A stretch of 64,000 bases of DNA from assembly GCF_963675455.1 (NCBI RefSeq), contig NZ_OY776217.1:2962001-3026000 (forward strand), in the 5' to 3' direction. Source of the stretch: Emcibacter sp. (GTDB lineage Bacteria > Pseudomonadota > Alphaproteobacteria > Sphingomonadales > Emcibacteraceae). Shown in pieces: positions 51,743 through 61,696 of the stretch. Position 1 is the first letter of the stretch. The number at the start of each line of letters is the position of its first letter. Under the pieces are notes generated by a model. It had not been told where the DNA came from. It saw only the letters and a program-made list of their open reading frames with translations, and searched no databases. The translations under genes and the position numbers were made by a program.

Positions 51743-53974
51743 TTATTTGAACCGGTTATTCTGCGGAAAACCGTGCGGTGGCATACGGCCAACCTGGCCG
51801 CGCTTGCCGATCCACGGCGTCAGATCGGTTTCCGTCCGGGTCTTGCCGCCCTTCATTGACCAGCTCAGCCCCTCGGCAAGCGTAAAGCAGATGATATCGC
51901 TCAGGGTGGCGTCCTTGTATTTCTGGATAATAGCCCCCCGGCCCCGGTTCATTTCCGCCATATCAGACAGCGGGAAGATCAGGAGCTTGCGATTGCGGCC
52001 GATCACCGCCACCGTATCCTGGTCTTTATCGACCTGGATGACACTGTGCGGTTTGTTCTTGCCGTCTTCCACATTGAGTATCTGCTTGCCGTTTTTAGTG
52101 CTGGCTACAACATTGTCCGCATCTGTCATGAAACCGCGCCCGGCATGGGTGGCAAGGATAAGACGGGTGCCCGCCTTAAAGGGAAGCACTGAGACGATTT
52201 CCTCGTCATTGCCAAGATCAATCATCAGACGCACCGGCTCGCCATGACCGCGCCCGCCGGGCAGTTTATCCCCGCCCAGGGTATAGAAACGGCCGTTACT
52301 GGCGAAGAGCAGGATCTTGTCGGTGGTATAGGCGTGAAAACCGAATTTGGCCTTGTCGCCTTCCTTGTATTTGATGGTGTCATCCACCGCCACATGGCCC
52401 TTCATGGCCCGGATCCAGCCTTTTTCGGAACAGATCACCGTGATTGGCTCTTTTTCGATCATGGCCTCGATGGGAATGATTTCCGCCGTCGGGGCATCGG
52501 CAAATGTGGTGCGGCGCTTGCCAAGTTCTGTCTTGTTGCCAAAGCGCGCCTTGATTCCCCGGACCCCGTCAGAAATAGCGTTCCATTGTTTTTCCTCGCT
52601 GGCCAGAAGCTCCTGAAGTTCCTTCTGTTCCGCTTCAAGTTCCGCATATTCGCGGCGGATTTCCATTTCCTCCAGCTTGCGCAGGCTGCGCAGGCGCATA
52701 TTGAGGATGGCTTCCGCCTGGACTTCGGTCAGCTCGAAGGTGCGCATCAGATCCTTCTTGGGTTCGTCCTCCTCGCGAATGATGCGAATGACTTCATCCA
52801 GATTGAGGTAAGCAACCAGATAGCCGCCGAGGATCTCCAGCCGGTGTTCGATCTTGCCGAGCCGGTAATTAGACCCCCTGATCAGAACCTCAAGCCGGTG
52901 ATCGAGGAAACATTGCAGCACTTCCCGCAGGTTCATCACTCGCGGCGACGTGCCCTTGTCCAGCACATTCATATTGAGGGGAAAACGGGTTTCCAGGTCG
53001 GTCAGCCGATACAGGCTTTCCATCAGGATTTCCGGCTCCACGGTGCGGCTTTTGGGCTCCAGCACAATGCGGATGTCATCGGAACTTTCGTCCCGCACGT
53101 CAGCCAGTATGGGAAGCCTTTTTTCGTATATCAGGTCTGCGATCTTTTCGATCAGCTTGGATTTCTGGACCTGATAGGGAATTTCGGTGACAACGATATG
53201 GTAGGATCCACGACTGCCTTCCTCCACTTCCCAGCGGGCGCGCAGGCGGAAACCGCCACGACCGGTCTCGTAAGCCTGGACAATATTTTCCCCCGGCTCG
53301 ACGACAATACCCCCAGTCGGAAAATCAGGACCCGGTATGAAGTCCACCAGTTTGCGAATCGAGGCATTGGGAAATTTGATCAGATGCAACAATGCGTCAC
53401 AAAGTTCGGACACGTTGTGCGGCGGCACACTGGTCGCCATACCGACGGCGATACCCGCCGCCCCGTTGGCCAGAAGATTGGGGAAATTGGCCGGCATGAC
53501 CACCGGTTCCTCTTCCTCCCCGTCATAGGTTTCCCGGAAATCAACAGTATCCTCGTCCAGCCCTTCCATCAGGGCAACGGCAACCTCTGTCAGGCGGGCT
53601 TCGGTATATCGCATGGCTGCGGCATTATCGCCGTCGATATTGCCGAAGTTACCCTGGCCATCGACCATGGGATAACGCACGGCAAATTCCTGGGACATGC
53701 GGACCATCGCGTCATAGACCGACTGGTCGCCGTGCGGGTGGTATTTACCGATCACATCGCCGACCACACGGGCGCATTTCTTGAAGCCGGTTTCCGGGTT
53801 CAGTTTCAGCAGCCGCATGGCATAAAGCAGGCGGCGATGCACGGGCTTGAGACCGTCGCGCACGTCCGGCAATGACCGGGACATGATGGTTGACAGGGCA
53901 TAGGACAAATAACGCTCACCCAGGGTATCACCGAGCGGCGCGTCAAGGATATTATCTTCGGGTTGAATACTCAT
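51743..53974 (-). CDS. parC: DNA topoisomerase IV subunit A
   Basis: Decatenase that separates daughter chromosomes. 743 residues: MSRSLPDVRDGLKPVHRRLL near 32, catalytic Tyr in MRYTEARLTEVAVALMEGLD near 123 (RYTEARL), SGK-like EFAVRYPMVDGQGNFGNIDG near 90 and C-terminal beta-pinwheel (about 490–720) with repeats such as LILATHAGRGFMTDADNVVA. ParC rather than GyrA because the GyrA box QRRGGKG is missing and it begins with the ParC start region. Next to recO. Confidence 0.96.
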   Translation of the reverse strand: MSIQPEDNILDAPLGDTLGERYLSYALSTIMSRSLPDVRDGLKPVHRRLLYAMRLLKLNPETGFKKCARVVGDVIGKYHPHGDQSVYDAMVRMSQEFAVRYPMVDGQGNFGNIDGDNAAAMRYTEARLTEVAVALMEGLDEDTVDFRETYDGEEEEPVVMPANFPNLLANGAAGIAVGMATSVPPHNVSELCDALLHLIKFPNASIRKLVDFIPGPDFPTGGIVVEPGENIVQAYETGRGGFRLRARWEVEEGSRGSYHIVVTEIPYQVQKSKLIEKIADLIYEKRLPILADVRDESSDDIRIVLEPKSRTVEPEILMESLYRLTDLETRFPLNMNVLDKGTSPRVMNLREVLQCFLDHRLEVLIRGSNYRLGKIEHRLEILGGYLVAYLNLDEVIRIIREEDEPKKDLMRTFELTEVQAEAILNMRLRSLRKLEEMEIRREYAELEAEQKELQELLASEEKQWNAISDGVRGIKARFGNKTELGKRRTTFADAPTAEIIPIEAMIEKEPITVICSEKGWIRAMKGHVAVDDTIKYKEGDKAKFGFHAYTTDKILLFASNGRFYTLGGDKLPGGRGHGEPVRLMIDLGNDEEIVSVLPFKAGTRLILATHAGRGFMTDADNVVASTKNGKQILNVEDGKNKPHSVIQVDKDQDTVAVIGRNRKLLIFPLSDMAEMNRGRGAIIQKYKDATLSDIICFTLAEGLSWSMKGGKTRTETDLTPWIGKRGQVGRMPPHGFPQNNRFK

Positions 53975-54042
53975 AGGCAGACTATATCAATTATTTTTCC
54001 GGGTGCCAGAAGTTGTTGCGACCTTGTTTATTTTTTCCCGGC

Positions 54043-54891
54043 TTACGCCTCCGAAGTCAGGGAAACATTAAATATGCCTTTCTTACGCATGTTGTCTCCA
54101 TGTTCCTTGAATATGGTACCCAGAAGCGGGACTTTGCTAGATTCCCGGACAAGCAGTTCAGCTTCATGAAGGATCTGCTCCTCGTCAATGTCACCAATGT
54201 CCTCCCTGATCTCCTCCAGCAAAGCGCTGCGTCCTGAATGATCCTTATTCACATGCCAGAGCGACACAACCTGCTTCAGACTCAAATTGCCAATAGCCCG
54301 GTCGCTAAAGGGATAATCAACAGGAAAGTCCTGATGAAGCCGGTACATTTCAAGCCTTTCGAGAAGTGTCGTGCATCGCATCCACAGATAAACGGCTTTG
54401 AACATCAACATCTTCTGGAAATCTGTCCTCACCCTTTCATCCGCCTTCACACTTAGCGAGAGACGCCAGAAGGTGCGGATTTCGATATCAATGTTGCGGA
54501 ACCGGACATGCATGCGCATAATCTCGGCCATCAGATTTTTCGGTAAAATGCTGATCTGCTCGTTCTTGATGGTGATCGGAACATCGGAGAGATAATAAAG
54601 CTTCTCTATCTGATATTTCTCCAGAAGCCTTGAACCGTCAACAGCGTCTTTGAGAACCTTGAGATTCGCTATCGTATGTTCCCGGAAATTATTGATTTCC
54701 GCCAGGACAATGTCGGCAATGTCCCGTTTTTTCTTGCGACGTTCGTAGGTATCCCAGAGAATTTTGCCGAGAGCGGCCAGAATAGCCGTCGAAAGCCCTA
54801 CAAAGATAACGTTATCCGCCCCATAATTAAGAAAACAGAAGACGGCCACCACGATAACGATAGAAAAGGCAACAACCATATAAAGCTGCAT
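54043..54891 (-). CDS. Hypothetical membrane protein with cytoplasmic helical domain
   Basis: 282 residues: two N-terminal hydrophobic helices (about 5–22 and 28–45) and a large soluble part that is mostly helical, including a basic stretch ERRKKKRDIADIVLAEINNF. Charged segments such as DIGDIDEEQILHEAELLVRE end it. I recognise no domain; the topology resembles small sensor or scaffold proteins. Placed between parC and recO, both minus strand. Confidence 0.75.
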   Translation of the reverse strand: MQLYMVVAFSIVIVVAVFCFLNYGADNVIFVGLSTAILAALGKILWDTYERRKKKRDIADIVLAEINNFREHTIANLKVLKDAVDGSRLLEKYQIEKLYYLSDVPITIKNEQISILPKNLMAEIMRMHVRFRNIDIEIRTFWRLSLSVKADERVRTDFQKMLMFKAVYLWMRCTTLLERLEMYRLHQDFPVDYPFSDRAIGNLSLKQVVSLWHVNKDHSGRSALLEEIREDIGDIDEEQILHEAELLVRESSKVPLLGTIFKEHGDNMRKKGIFNVSLTSEA

Positions 54892-54954
54892 GGAAAAACC
54901 CCTTTTTTCCGGTCAAGTTTACCTTTTTCGGACCGCTGTATCAATCTCCGAATT

Positions 54955-55683
54955 TTACAGAATATGATCCATCAGCATCTGCCGGGCCTGGGGAATTTTG
55001 CGGCTGTGCGGGGTCAGCATATGACGTTCCAGAAAGAACTCGGTCAGATGCAAACCGTCGCGGACCTCTTCGGCCGTGACTTCCTGTCCGTTCCCCAAAA
55101 GAAAAGCAGGCAGCGGCAGCATTTTGTCACTATAGGGTCGACCGGCGGCACGGGACACCGCCCGGCCTGATTTGGGGGAGACATAAACAAGGTCCTCGGT
55201 CACCCCGGTTGCGGCACAACAGCTGAGATCGAGACCGAATCCCAGTTCGCCCAGAAGTCCCAGCTCCCAGCGCACCAGCAGCGGTCCCCAGTCGGTGACC
55301 TTCCCATCGCCTTCTTCCACCACATCCAGAAGGGCGATCAGGCCGTCGAGCAACGGTGCATGTTCCTCACGCTCCGGCAGGCAGGCGCTGAGCAGAGCCG
55401 TCACCGCATTAAGCACGGCCAGCTTGCCGGCATGATGCAGGAACACCGCCGAGCGGGATTGTTTCAGTTCGACCTGATAGGTGCCGAGATGGCTTTCCAG
55501 CCGTCCCCGCCAGTGCAGATCCACCTCATTGCCCGGCTGTAAATTACCGCGCTGTCGCCGGCCCATTCCGCCCTTGACCAGTCCGCCGTGCCTGCCGTGG
55601 GCACGGGTCAGCACCTCGATAATGGCGTCGAATTCGCCATGCTTCCTGAGCGATAAAATAATGCCTTCGTCCCGCCAGTCCAT
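54955..55683 (-). CDS. recO: DNA repair protein RecO
   Basis: Recombination mediator that loads RecA with RecR in RecF-type gap repair. 242 residues: N-terminal OB-fold (WRDEGIILSLRKHGEFDAII, about residues 3–22; HGGLVKGGMGRRQRGNLQPG near 32–51) followed by the helical/zinc-like domain with FGLDLSCCAATGVTEDLVYV near 160. Alphaproteobacterial-type RecO. Confidence 0.95.
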   Translation of the reverse strand: MDWRDEGIILSLRKHGEFDAIIEVLTRAHGRHGGLVKGGMGRRQRGNLQPGNEVDLHWRGRLESHLGTYQVELKQSRSAVFLHHAGKLAVLNAVTALLSACLPEREEHAPLLDGLIALLDVVEEGDGKVTDWGPLLVRWELGLLGELGFGLDLSCCAATGVTEDLVYVSPKSGRAVSRAAGRPYSDKMLPLPAFLLGNGQEVTAEEVRDGLHLTEFFLERHMLTPHSRKIPQARQMLMDHIL

Positions 55684-55796
55684 TCAGGGTCCTTTTTGTT
55701 TCACTTCATCAATATCTTCTTCCGGGATGCTTGCCAAGGCTCTTGGCAGTACAAACCAGTATGATATGATCCGGCAACATTTAACGGAGGCCATTC

Positions 55797-57158
55797 ATGT
55801 CCCAATATCCCAGTAACAGCCATTATCCCATCGTTCCGCCGACCACCAACTTCCGGGCGATGGAGGAGAATGGCCCCCAGATCATGGCCCGGGGCAAGGG
55901 CATCTACCAGTGGGACAAGGCGGGCAAGCAGTATCTGGAAGGCATGGCCGGCCTCTGGTGCACGTCCCTCGGCTATGGTAACGAGGAAATCGCCGAGACC
56001 GCCGCCGAGGCCATGCGGACCATGGGATTCGCCCATATGTTTTCCGGCCGCAGTCATGAAGCCGGTATCAGGCTCGCAGAAAAACTGACAGAGATGTTGC
56101 CGATGGAGGACAGCCGGATCTTTTTCGGTGTCTCCGGATCCGACGCCAATGACACCCAGATCAAGCTGATGCGCTATTATTTCAACGCCATCGGCAAACC
56201 GGAAAAGAAAAAAATCATCAGCCGTCACCTGGCCTATCACGGCGTGACCCTGGCCAGCGGCAGCCTGACCGGCATTCCCGTAAACCATGCCCTGTTTGAT
56301 TTACCGCTCCCCGGTTTTCTGCATACGGAATGCCCCTTTTACTACCGGGACAGTATGGACGGGGAAAGTGAGACGGATTATGCAGACCGGGTGCTGGTTT
56401 ACCTGGAGAAAATGATCCAGACCGAGGGACCGGACACCATTGCCGCCTTTATCGCCGAGCCGATCATGGGCGCCGGCGGGGTGATCCTGCCGCCCGAGGG
56501 ATATTTCCCCAAACTGCGGGCATTGCTGGATAAATATGACATCTTCCTGATTGATGACGAGGTGATCTGTGGTTTCGGCCGCACCGGCAATGCCTTCGGC
56601 TGCGAGACCTTCGGCTTCCGGCCCGACACCATGAGCATGGCCAAGGCCCTGACCAGCGCCTATATGCCGCTGTCTGCCGTCGCCATCCCGGAAAGCATGT
56701 ATCAGGCCATGGTTGATCCCTGCGCCGAACAGGGCGCCTTCGGTCACGGTTTTACCTACAGCGGCCACCCGGTCAGCGCCGCCGTGGCCCTGAAAGTTCT
56801 GGAAATTTACGAGCGGGAAAATGTCTTCGCACATGCAGCAAAAATGGGGGCCTACCTGCAGCAAAAACTGCAGCATTTTTCCGATCACCCACTGGTTGGC
56901 AACGTGCGCGGTACCGGCCTTATTGCCGGTGTTCACCTGATGAAGGACAAGGAAACCCGAACTCCGTTCAAACCGGGAATCGCCGGACCTACCGTTATTG
57001 CCGCCTGCTTCGAGAACGGCCTGGTCCTGCGTAACCTGGGTGACGTTATCGCCATATGTCCACCGCTGGTCATCACCGAGCCGGAAATTGACGAACTTGT
57101 CGACAAACTTGGCAAGAGCCTGGATAGCGCGCAGGAAAAAACAGGCCTGAAAGGCTAA
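55797..57158 (+). CDS. Class III aminotransferase (omega-transaminase type)
   Basis: 453 residues, PLP-dependent. Seen: YLEGMAGLWCTSLGYGNEEI near residue 44 (Trp of the omega-transaminase group), GSDANDTQIKLMRYYFNAIG near 119–138, DEVICGFGRTGNAFGCETFG near 259–278 with PLP-binding Asp, and Lys in DTMSMAKALTSAYMPLSAV near 283–301. Relatives use pyruvate with putrescine, taurine, beta-alanine or aromatic amines; the amine substrate cannot be told. GGAGG precedes the ATG. Divergent from recO. Confidence 0.93.
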   Translation: MSQYPSNSHYPIVPPTTNFRAMEENGPQIMARGKGIYQWDKAGKQYLEGMAGLWCTSLGYGNEEIAETAAEAMRTMGFAHMFSGRSHEAGIRLAEKLTEMLPMEDSRIFFGVSGSDANDTQIKLMRYYFNAIGKPEKKKIISRHLAYHGVTLASGSLTGIPVNHALFDLPLPGFLHTECPFYYRDSMDGESETDYADRVLVYLEKMIQTEGPDTIAAFIAEPIMGAGGVILPPEGYFPKLRALLDKYDIFLIDDEVICGFGRTGNAFGCETFGFRPDTMSMAKALTSAYMPLSAVAIPESMYQAMVDPCAEQGAFGHGFTYSGHPVSAAVALKVLEIYERENVFAHAAKMGAYLQQKLQHFSDHPLVGNVRGTGLIAGVHLMKDKETRTPFKPGIAGPTVIAACFENGLVLRNLGDVIAICPPLVITEPEIDELVDKLGKSLDSAQEKTGLKG

Positions 57159-57169
57159 CTGGTGGCGGG

Positions 57170-58048
57170 CTATTCCGTCGCCAGACTGCCCTGTTCTTCC
57201 ACAGATATTTCGTGCAGGTAGAGCCTAGCCTTGCCGATCGACATTTTGAATTCGGAATAGACCGGCACCATCACCGGGACGCCCTCGACATGTCCGAACC
57301 ATATTTTCAGGGGGTCCGGTTTTTTCTTTTTCTCAGCCCGGCGCTTTTCCCGCTTTTCCAGGAATTTCTTCCGTTCCTTTTCATCCTTGGGCAGCATATC
57401 CCCGGCCAGCAATTTGGTCCTGAACTCGCAAAGCGTGGCCTCCCCGGCGAAGACGGAGCGTGACGTTTTCTTGCGCAGCTCGGTCCGTGGACAGTGATGC
57501 AGATAATCGATCAGGAAAAAACCGCCGAAAACCGGCTGATGCGTCCATTCCGTCTCTTCCCCTCCCAAAACCGGAGCGGTACCTCCGTTAATCAGGAGTC
57601 CGGCCAGATAGCTGAGCGGATCGGGAGCTGTCTTTTGCTCCTCCGGCACCGGGAAATATTCAAAGTCGTCATCCCCGCTCATGTCCTGATCATGGCCGGT
57701 AACCATGCCGGTCCCTTGATCATAGGTCATGCGATTAAGATATGTCTCATCGTCCCAGTATCCCCGGCTTTCATAGAGCATGGGGACAAGCTGCCTCTGG
57801 CCGTTGATGGAACCGATGCTCAGCGAAGTATTTTCCGCCTTGCTGAACAGCCGGGCGATGCCCTTGGTATGATAATAGCTTTTGACACCATAGGAACCGG
57901 GGGTCAGACGAAGCTGGGTATCCATATCCAACAACACAAAACCGGCAAAATAGATCTTATATCTGGCCTTGATCAGAATGGTATTGTCTGCGGCAGCCAC
58001 CGGGCCGCCGCACAACATCAGAACACACAGAAAAAGGAAAATCCGCAT
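57170..58048 (-). CDS. DUF3108 family periplasmic protein
   Basis: 292 residues with signal peptide (about 1–20, cleaved after AAA). The DUF3108 core: ARYKIYFAGFVLLDMDTQLR near residue 29, SYYHTKGIARLFSKAENTSL near 57 and VFGGFFLIDYLHHCPRTELR near 180. A Lys/Arg/Glu-rich stretch (about 228–246, ERKKFLEKREKRRAEKKKK) is an unusual charged insertion. Function unknown; family members occur near envelope genes. Convergent with the aminotransferase, 11 bases apart. Confidence 0.88.
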   Translation of the reverse strand: MRIFLFLCVLMLCGGPVAAADNTILIKARYKIYFAGFVLLDMDTQLRLTPGSYGVKSYYHTKGIARLFSKAENTSLSIGSINGQRQLVPMLYESRGYWDDETYLNRMTYDQGTGMVTGHDQDMSGDDDFEYFPVPEEQKTAPDPLSYLAGLLINGGTAPVLGGEETEWTHQPVFGGFFLIDYLHHCPRTELRKKTSRSVFAGEATLCEFRTKLLAGDMLPKDEKERKKFLEKREKRRAEKKKKPDPLKIWFGHVEGVPVMVPVYSEFKMSIGKARLYLHEISVEEQGSLATE

Positions 58049-58077
58049 ATATTTGCCTGTTTGCCGAAATGATTATC

Positions 58078-60753
58078 CTAGTCCATGGAGGCAAGACGAT
58101 CCAGCGCCGCCTGCATTTTCTCGGCCTGGATTTCGCCGTCGGCCAGTTGCTGTTTTGCTTCAACCACCACATTCTCCGGCGCCTTGGCAAGGAAACCCTG
58201 GTTGTTCAGGCGTCCCCGGATGCCGCCGAGTTCCTTGAGGAGCTTGTCGAGGTTTTTCTGCAGGCGGGCTTTTTCCGCCGCAATATCAATCACTCCGGCC
58301 AACGGCAGGAAGACAGTGGCCTCGCCGATCACCACCTGAACTGCTCCCTTGGGCGCTGCGCCGTCATGACGGGAGATATTCTGCAGGCGGGCCAGACGGG
58401 CAATCACGTCACCATGAATATCCAGCGCCTTAAGCAATGTTTCATTGGCGCCACTGATCAACATGTCGATTTTGGCACCGGCCGGCACGTTCATCTCCGC
58501 CCGGGCGGTACGGATATCGGAAATCAACCGGATCGCCCAGTTCATTTCCTCGCTTGCCGCATCGTCAATCAGGCTCGAAGACAGTTCCGGCCAGGAAGAC
58601 ATGATCAACTGGCTGTCCCGATTGTCGCTCAGGGACTGCCACAACTCTTCGGTCACAAAGGGTTTGAACGGATGCAACAGCTTGAGGATCTGGTCGATGA
58701 CCCAGGCCGTACAGCGGCGGCATTCATCAGCCGCAGCCTGGTCTTCGCCCTGGAAGATCGGCTTGACCAGCTCGATATACCAGTCACAGAAGGTGCCCCA
58801 GGTAAAATGATAAATGGCGGATGCCGCCTCATTATAGCGGTAGCTTTCCAGTGATTTTGTGACCTGTTCCGCCGCCTTTACAACTTCGCTGACGATCCAT
58901 TTATTGACTGTCTGGCTGGCCGTTGCCGGATCGAACTCTCCCTTGCCGAAACAGTCATTCATTTCACAGAAACGGGCGGCATTCCACAGCTTGGTGCCAA
59001 AATTCCGGTAGCCCTCGACCCTTTTCTCGGACATTTTGATGTCGCGGCCCTGGGCTTCCATAGCCGCCAGGGTAAAGCGCAGGGCGTCGGCGCCAAATTT
59101 GTCGACAAGCTCGAGCGGATCAATGACATTGCCCTTCGATTTAGACATCTTGGCGCCCTGCTCGTCCCGCACCAGGGCATGAACATAGACCGTGTGGAAC
59201 GGCACCTCTGGCTTGCCGTCCTCATCTTTCATGAAATGCAGGCCGTCCATCATCATCCGGGCAACCCAGAAGAAGATAATGTCGAAACCGGTAACCAGAA
59301 CATCGGTCTTGTAATGGCGTTTCAGAAACGGATCGTCCTCGTCCGGCCAGCCAAGCGTGCCGAACGGCCACAGGGCGGAGGAAAACCAGGTGTCGAGCAC
59401 GTCCGGATCACGGGTCAGCTCAACCGTCTTGCCGTAATGTTTTTCCGCAGCCGCCTGGGCTTCTTCTTCATTATTGGCAACAAATATTTCCTGATCCGGT
59501 CCATACCAGGCCGGGATCTGATGGCCCCACCAGAGCTGGCGGGAAATACACCAGGGTTCGATGTTGCGCATCCATTCGAAATAGGTTTTTTCCCAGTTCT
59601 TGGGTACAAATTTTGTCCGCCCATCCTCGACCGCGGCAATCGGTTCCTTGGCCATTTCAGCCGCATTGACATACCACTGGTCTGTCAGCCAGGGTTCGAT
59701 CACGACACCGCTGCGGTCACCATAAGGCACCATATGGACGGTGTCCTCGACTTTTTCCAGCAGGCCGAGCGCGTCCATGTCCGCAACAATCAGCTTGCGG
59801 GCGTCGAAACGGTCCAGGCCGCGGTATTTTTCAGGCGCATTGTCGTTGATCCGGGCCAGGTCATCAAAGATATTGATTTCCTCCAGGTCGTGGCGCTTGC
59901 CAACGGCGTTATCGTCAAAGTCATGGGCCGGGGTGATTTTCACCGCACCGGAGCCTTTTTCCGGGTCCGCATGTTCGTCGGCAACCACAATCAACTTGCG
60001 GCCGACCAGAGGCAGGGTCAGGGTCTTGCCGATAAGGTCCTGGTAGCGCTCATCTTCCGGATGAACAGCAACGGCCACATCGCCCAGCATGGTTTCCGGC
60101 CGGGTTGTGGCGACCGTCAGATAACGCCCCTCTTCCCCGTCCACCGGATATTTGAAATGCCAGTAATGACCGTTGACTTCCTTCTGCTCCACTTCCAGAT
60201 CGGAAATGGCGGTGCGCAGTTTCGGATCCCAGTTCACCAGGCGTTTGTCTTTGTAAATCAGGCCGGACTGGTACAGTTCGACAAAGACCTTGAGCACCGC
60301 ATCATGGAAACCTTCATCCATGGTAAAGCGCTGGCGGCTCCAGTCGCAGGACTGCCCGAGGCGGCGCATCTGGTTAAAGATCATGCCACCGGATTCTTCT
60401 TTCCATTTCCAGACCCGCTCGATGAATTTCTCGCGGCCCAGATCATGGCGGGAAATACCCTCTGCATCCAGCTGGCGTTCGACAACCATCTGGGTGGCGA
60501 TGCCGGCATGGTCCATGCCCGGCTGCCACAAGGCATCCTTGCCGCGCATACGCTCAAAACGGATCAGAATATCCTGCAGCGTATGGTTCAGGGCATGACC
60601 GATATGCAGGCTGCCTGTCACATTGGGCGGCGGCAGTACAATGGTATAGGGCTCGGCCTCGGGGCGCTGGCCGCCCTTAAAGGCGCCGCTGTCTTCCCAG
60701 GCATCGTAAATTCTTTTTTCAGCTGTTGAAAAATCAAAGGTTTTTTCCAGCAT
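58078..60753 (-). CDS. valS: Valyl-tRNA synthetase
   Basis: 891 residues, class I: HIGH motif in PPPNVTGSLHIGHALNHTLQ (about residues 38–57), KMSKS in GAKMSKSKGNVIDPLEL (about 532–548), anticodon-binding helix region near 650–800 and a C-terminal coiled-coil arm (about 825–890) that ends in the tRNA-binding domain. Editing domain (CP1) between 200 and 340, with LVGRKLIVVADEHADPEKGS. Next to popZ. Confidence 0.98.
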   Translation of the reverse strand: MLEKTFDFSTAEKRIYDAWEDSGAFKGGQRPEAEPYTIVLPPPNVTGSLHIGHALNHTLQDILIRFERMRGKDALWQPGMDHAGIATQMVVERQLDAEGISRHDLGREKFIERVWKWKEESGGMIFNQMRRLGQSCDWSRQRFTMDEGFHDAVLKVFVELYQSGLIYKDKRLVNWDPKLRTAISDLEVEQKEVNGHYWHFKYPVDGEEGRYLTVATTRPETMLGDVAVAVHPEDERYQDLIGKTLTLPLVGRKLIVVADEHADPEKGSGAVKITPAHDFDDNAVGKRHDLEEINIFDDLARINDNAPEKYRGLDRFDARKLIVADMDALGLLEKVEDTVHMVPYGDRSGVVIEPWLTDQWYVNAAEMAKEPIAAVEDGRTKFVPKNWEKTYFEWMRNIEPWCISRQLWWGHQIPAWYGPDQEIFVANNEEEAQAAAEKHYGKTVELTRDPDVLDTWFSSALWPFGTLGWPDEDDPFLKRHYKTDVLVTGFDIIFFWVARMMMDGLHFMKDEDGKPEVPFHTVYVHALVRDEQGAKMSKSKGNVIDPLELVDKFGADALRFTLAAMEAQGRDIKMSEKRVEGYRNFGTKLWNAARFCEMNDCFGKGEFDPATASQTVNKWIVSEVVKAAEQVTKSLESYRYNEAASAIYHFTWGTFCDWYIELVKPIFQGEDQAAADECRRCTAWVIDQILKLLHPFKPFVTEELWQSLSDNRDSQLIMSSWPELSSSLIDDAASEEMNWAIRLISDIRTARAEMNVPAGAKIDMLISGANETLLKALDIHGDVIARLARLQNISRHDGAAPKGAVQVVIGEATVFLPLAGVIDIAAEKARLQKNLDKLLKELGGIRGRLNNQGFLAKAPENVVVEAKQQLADGEIQAEKMQAALDRLASMD

Positions 60754-60805
60754 ATCCGGTCTTTCGTCTTTAAAATCGTCAAATCATTCAAAATATTGCG
60801 GCCGG

Positions 60806-60838
60806 AAAAAAAAGAGAAGAGCCTCCCGGGACCCTTCT
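60806..60838 (-). terminator. Imperfect hairpin terminator after popZ
   Basis: Minus-strand hairpin with outer arms AGAAG/CTTCT (60815–60819, 60834–60838) and an inner self-complementary tcccggga, then a run of eight U. Pairing is broken by mismatches, so strength is uncertain. Confidence 0.5.
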
Positions 60839-60891
60839 GCATTTTTTTTGACCGCGGCTAAATTAGTCGGTCTTTTGTTAAAAATCCACCC

Positions 60892-61491
60892 TCAGGGTTT
60901 CTTGGTCCTGGCCAGCCGCGCGATTTCCTTGGCCACCATTCGCTCCACAATGGGGGGCAAATTCTGGTCAAGCCAGTTTCTCAGCATCGGTTTCAACAGC
61001 TCCCGGACAAGATCCTCAAGGGTATTGCCTGATCCTTCATACCCGGTTGTCAAAAGAGCTGACAACTGGCTGAACTGATCCATGGCAATGGACGACGCAC
61101 CTTCGGACATCAGCACATCCACCCCTTCGGCAGGGTCTACATCGTCAATATCAAGTCCCGATGCAGCAACCGGCTCCGGTTCCGGCTCAGGTTCAAATTC
61201 TGCCTCAAAATCCACTTCCGGCTCAGGCTCGTCATCGATCTCAAGCTCAAGGTCTTCGCCTTCGTCTTCCACAAGTTCGGTAAGTTCCAGAACTTCTTCT
61301 TCCGGCTCGGGCTCGGGCTCGGGTTCGGGTTCCGGCTCAGCTTCCATTTCCGGTTCGGGCTCAGCTTCAGGTTCCGGCGCAGCTGCCTCTGCTTCCGGTT
61401 TCTCCTCTTCCTCGTCCTCCGAAATAATCCGGCGAATCGAAGCGAGGATTTCCTCCATACTTGGTTCTTCTTGGCCGTCCGTTTCGCTCAT
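60892..61491 (-). CDS. popZ: Cell pole-organising protein PopZ (DUF2497)
   Basis: 199 residues in the PopZ layout: N-terminal amphipathic helix (EPSMEEILASIRRIISEDE, about residues 8–26) that binds partners such as ParB and SpmX, a long disordered acidic Pro/Glu-rich linker (about 27–125, repeated EPEPEPEP), and a C-terminal oligomerisation helix set (about 150–195, LEDLVRELLKPMLRNWLDQN, NLPPIVERMVAKEIARLA). PopZ anchors the chromosome origin at the pole in Caulobacter. Sits between valS and tolC, its usual neighbours. Confidence 0.95.
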   Translation of the reverse strand: MSETDGQEEPSMEEILASIRRIISEDEEEEKPEAEAAAPEPEAEPEPEMEAEPEPEPEPEPEPEEEVLELTELVEDEGEDLELEIDDEPEPEVDFEAEFEPEPEPEPVAASGLDIDDVDPAEGVDVLMSEGASSIAMDQFSQLSALLTTGYEGSGNTLEDLVRELLKPMLRNWLDQNLPPIVERMVAKEIARLARTKKP

Positions 61492-61628
61492 CTTTTTATG
61501 TTCTCACTTGATTTCGGAGCTATCCGGTGCTCCCCATTTTTCCGCGTCAGGATGTTTGTTATCTCTTTAACAGTACACCTTTATTGAATTATGGCCGATT
61601 ATCAAGGTTTTTTCACCCTTCTTTATAT

Positions 61629-61662
61629 AAAAAACTGCCGACAAGCCTCTCAGGCTGCCGAC
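61629..61662 (-). terminator. Hairpin terminator after tolC
   Basis: On minus, CGGC-AGCCT-gag-AGGCT-T-GTCG forms a 9-bp stem with one bulged T (61639–61662), then GCAG and six U (61629–61634). It lies 35 bases past the tolC stop. Confidence 0.5.
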
Positions 61663-61696
61663 AGCATTTCATTCGGTTTATGGCAGACCGAGTAGT

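Noticed and set aside
52244..53875. 543-codon open frame opposite parC
   Set aside because: Antisense shadow of parC; no start signal or family similarity.
59179..60729. 516-codon open frame opposite valS
   Set aside because: Antisense shadow of valS.
61160..61390. Repetitive GGCTCCGGTTC-like DNA that might suggest a repeat array
   Set aside because: It encodes the acidic Pro-Glu linker of PopZ; codon-level repetition, not a CRISPR or tandem-repeat element.
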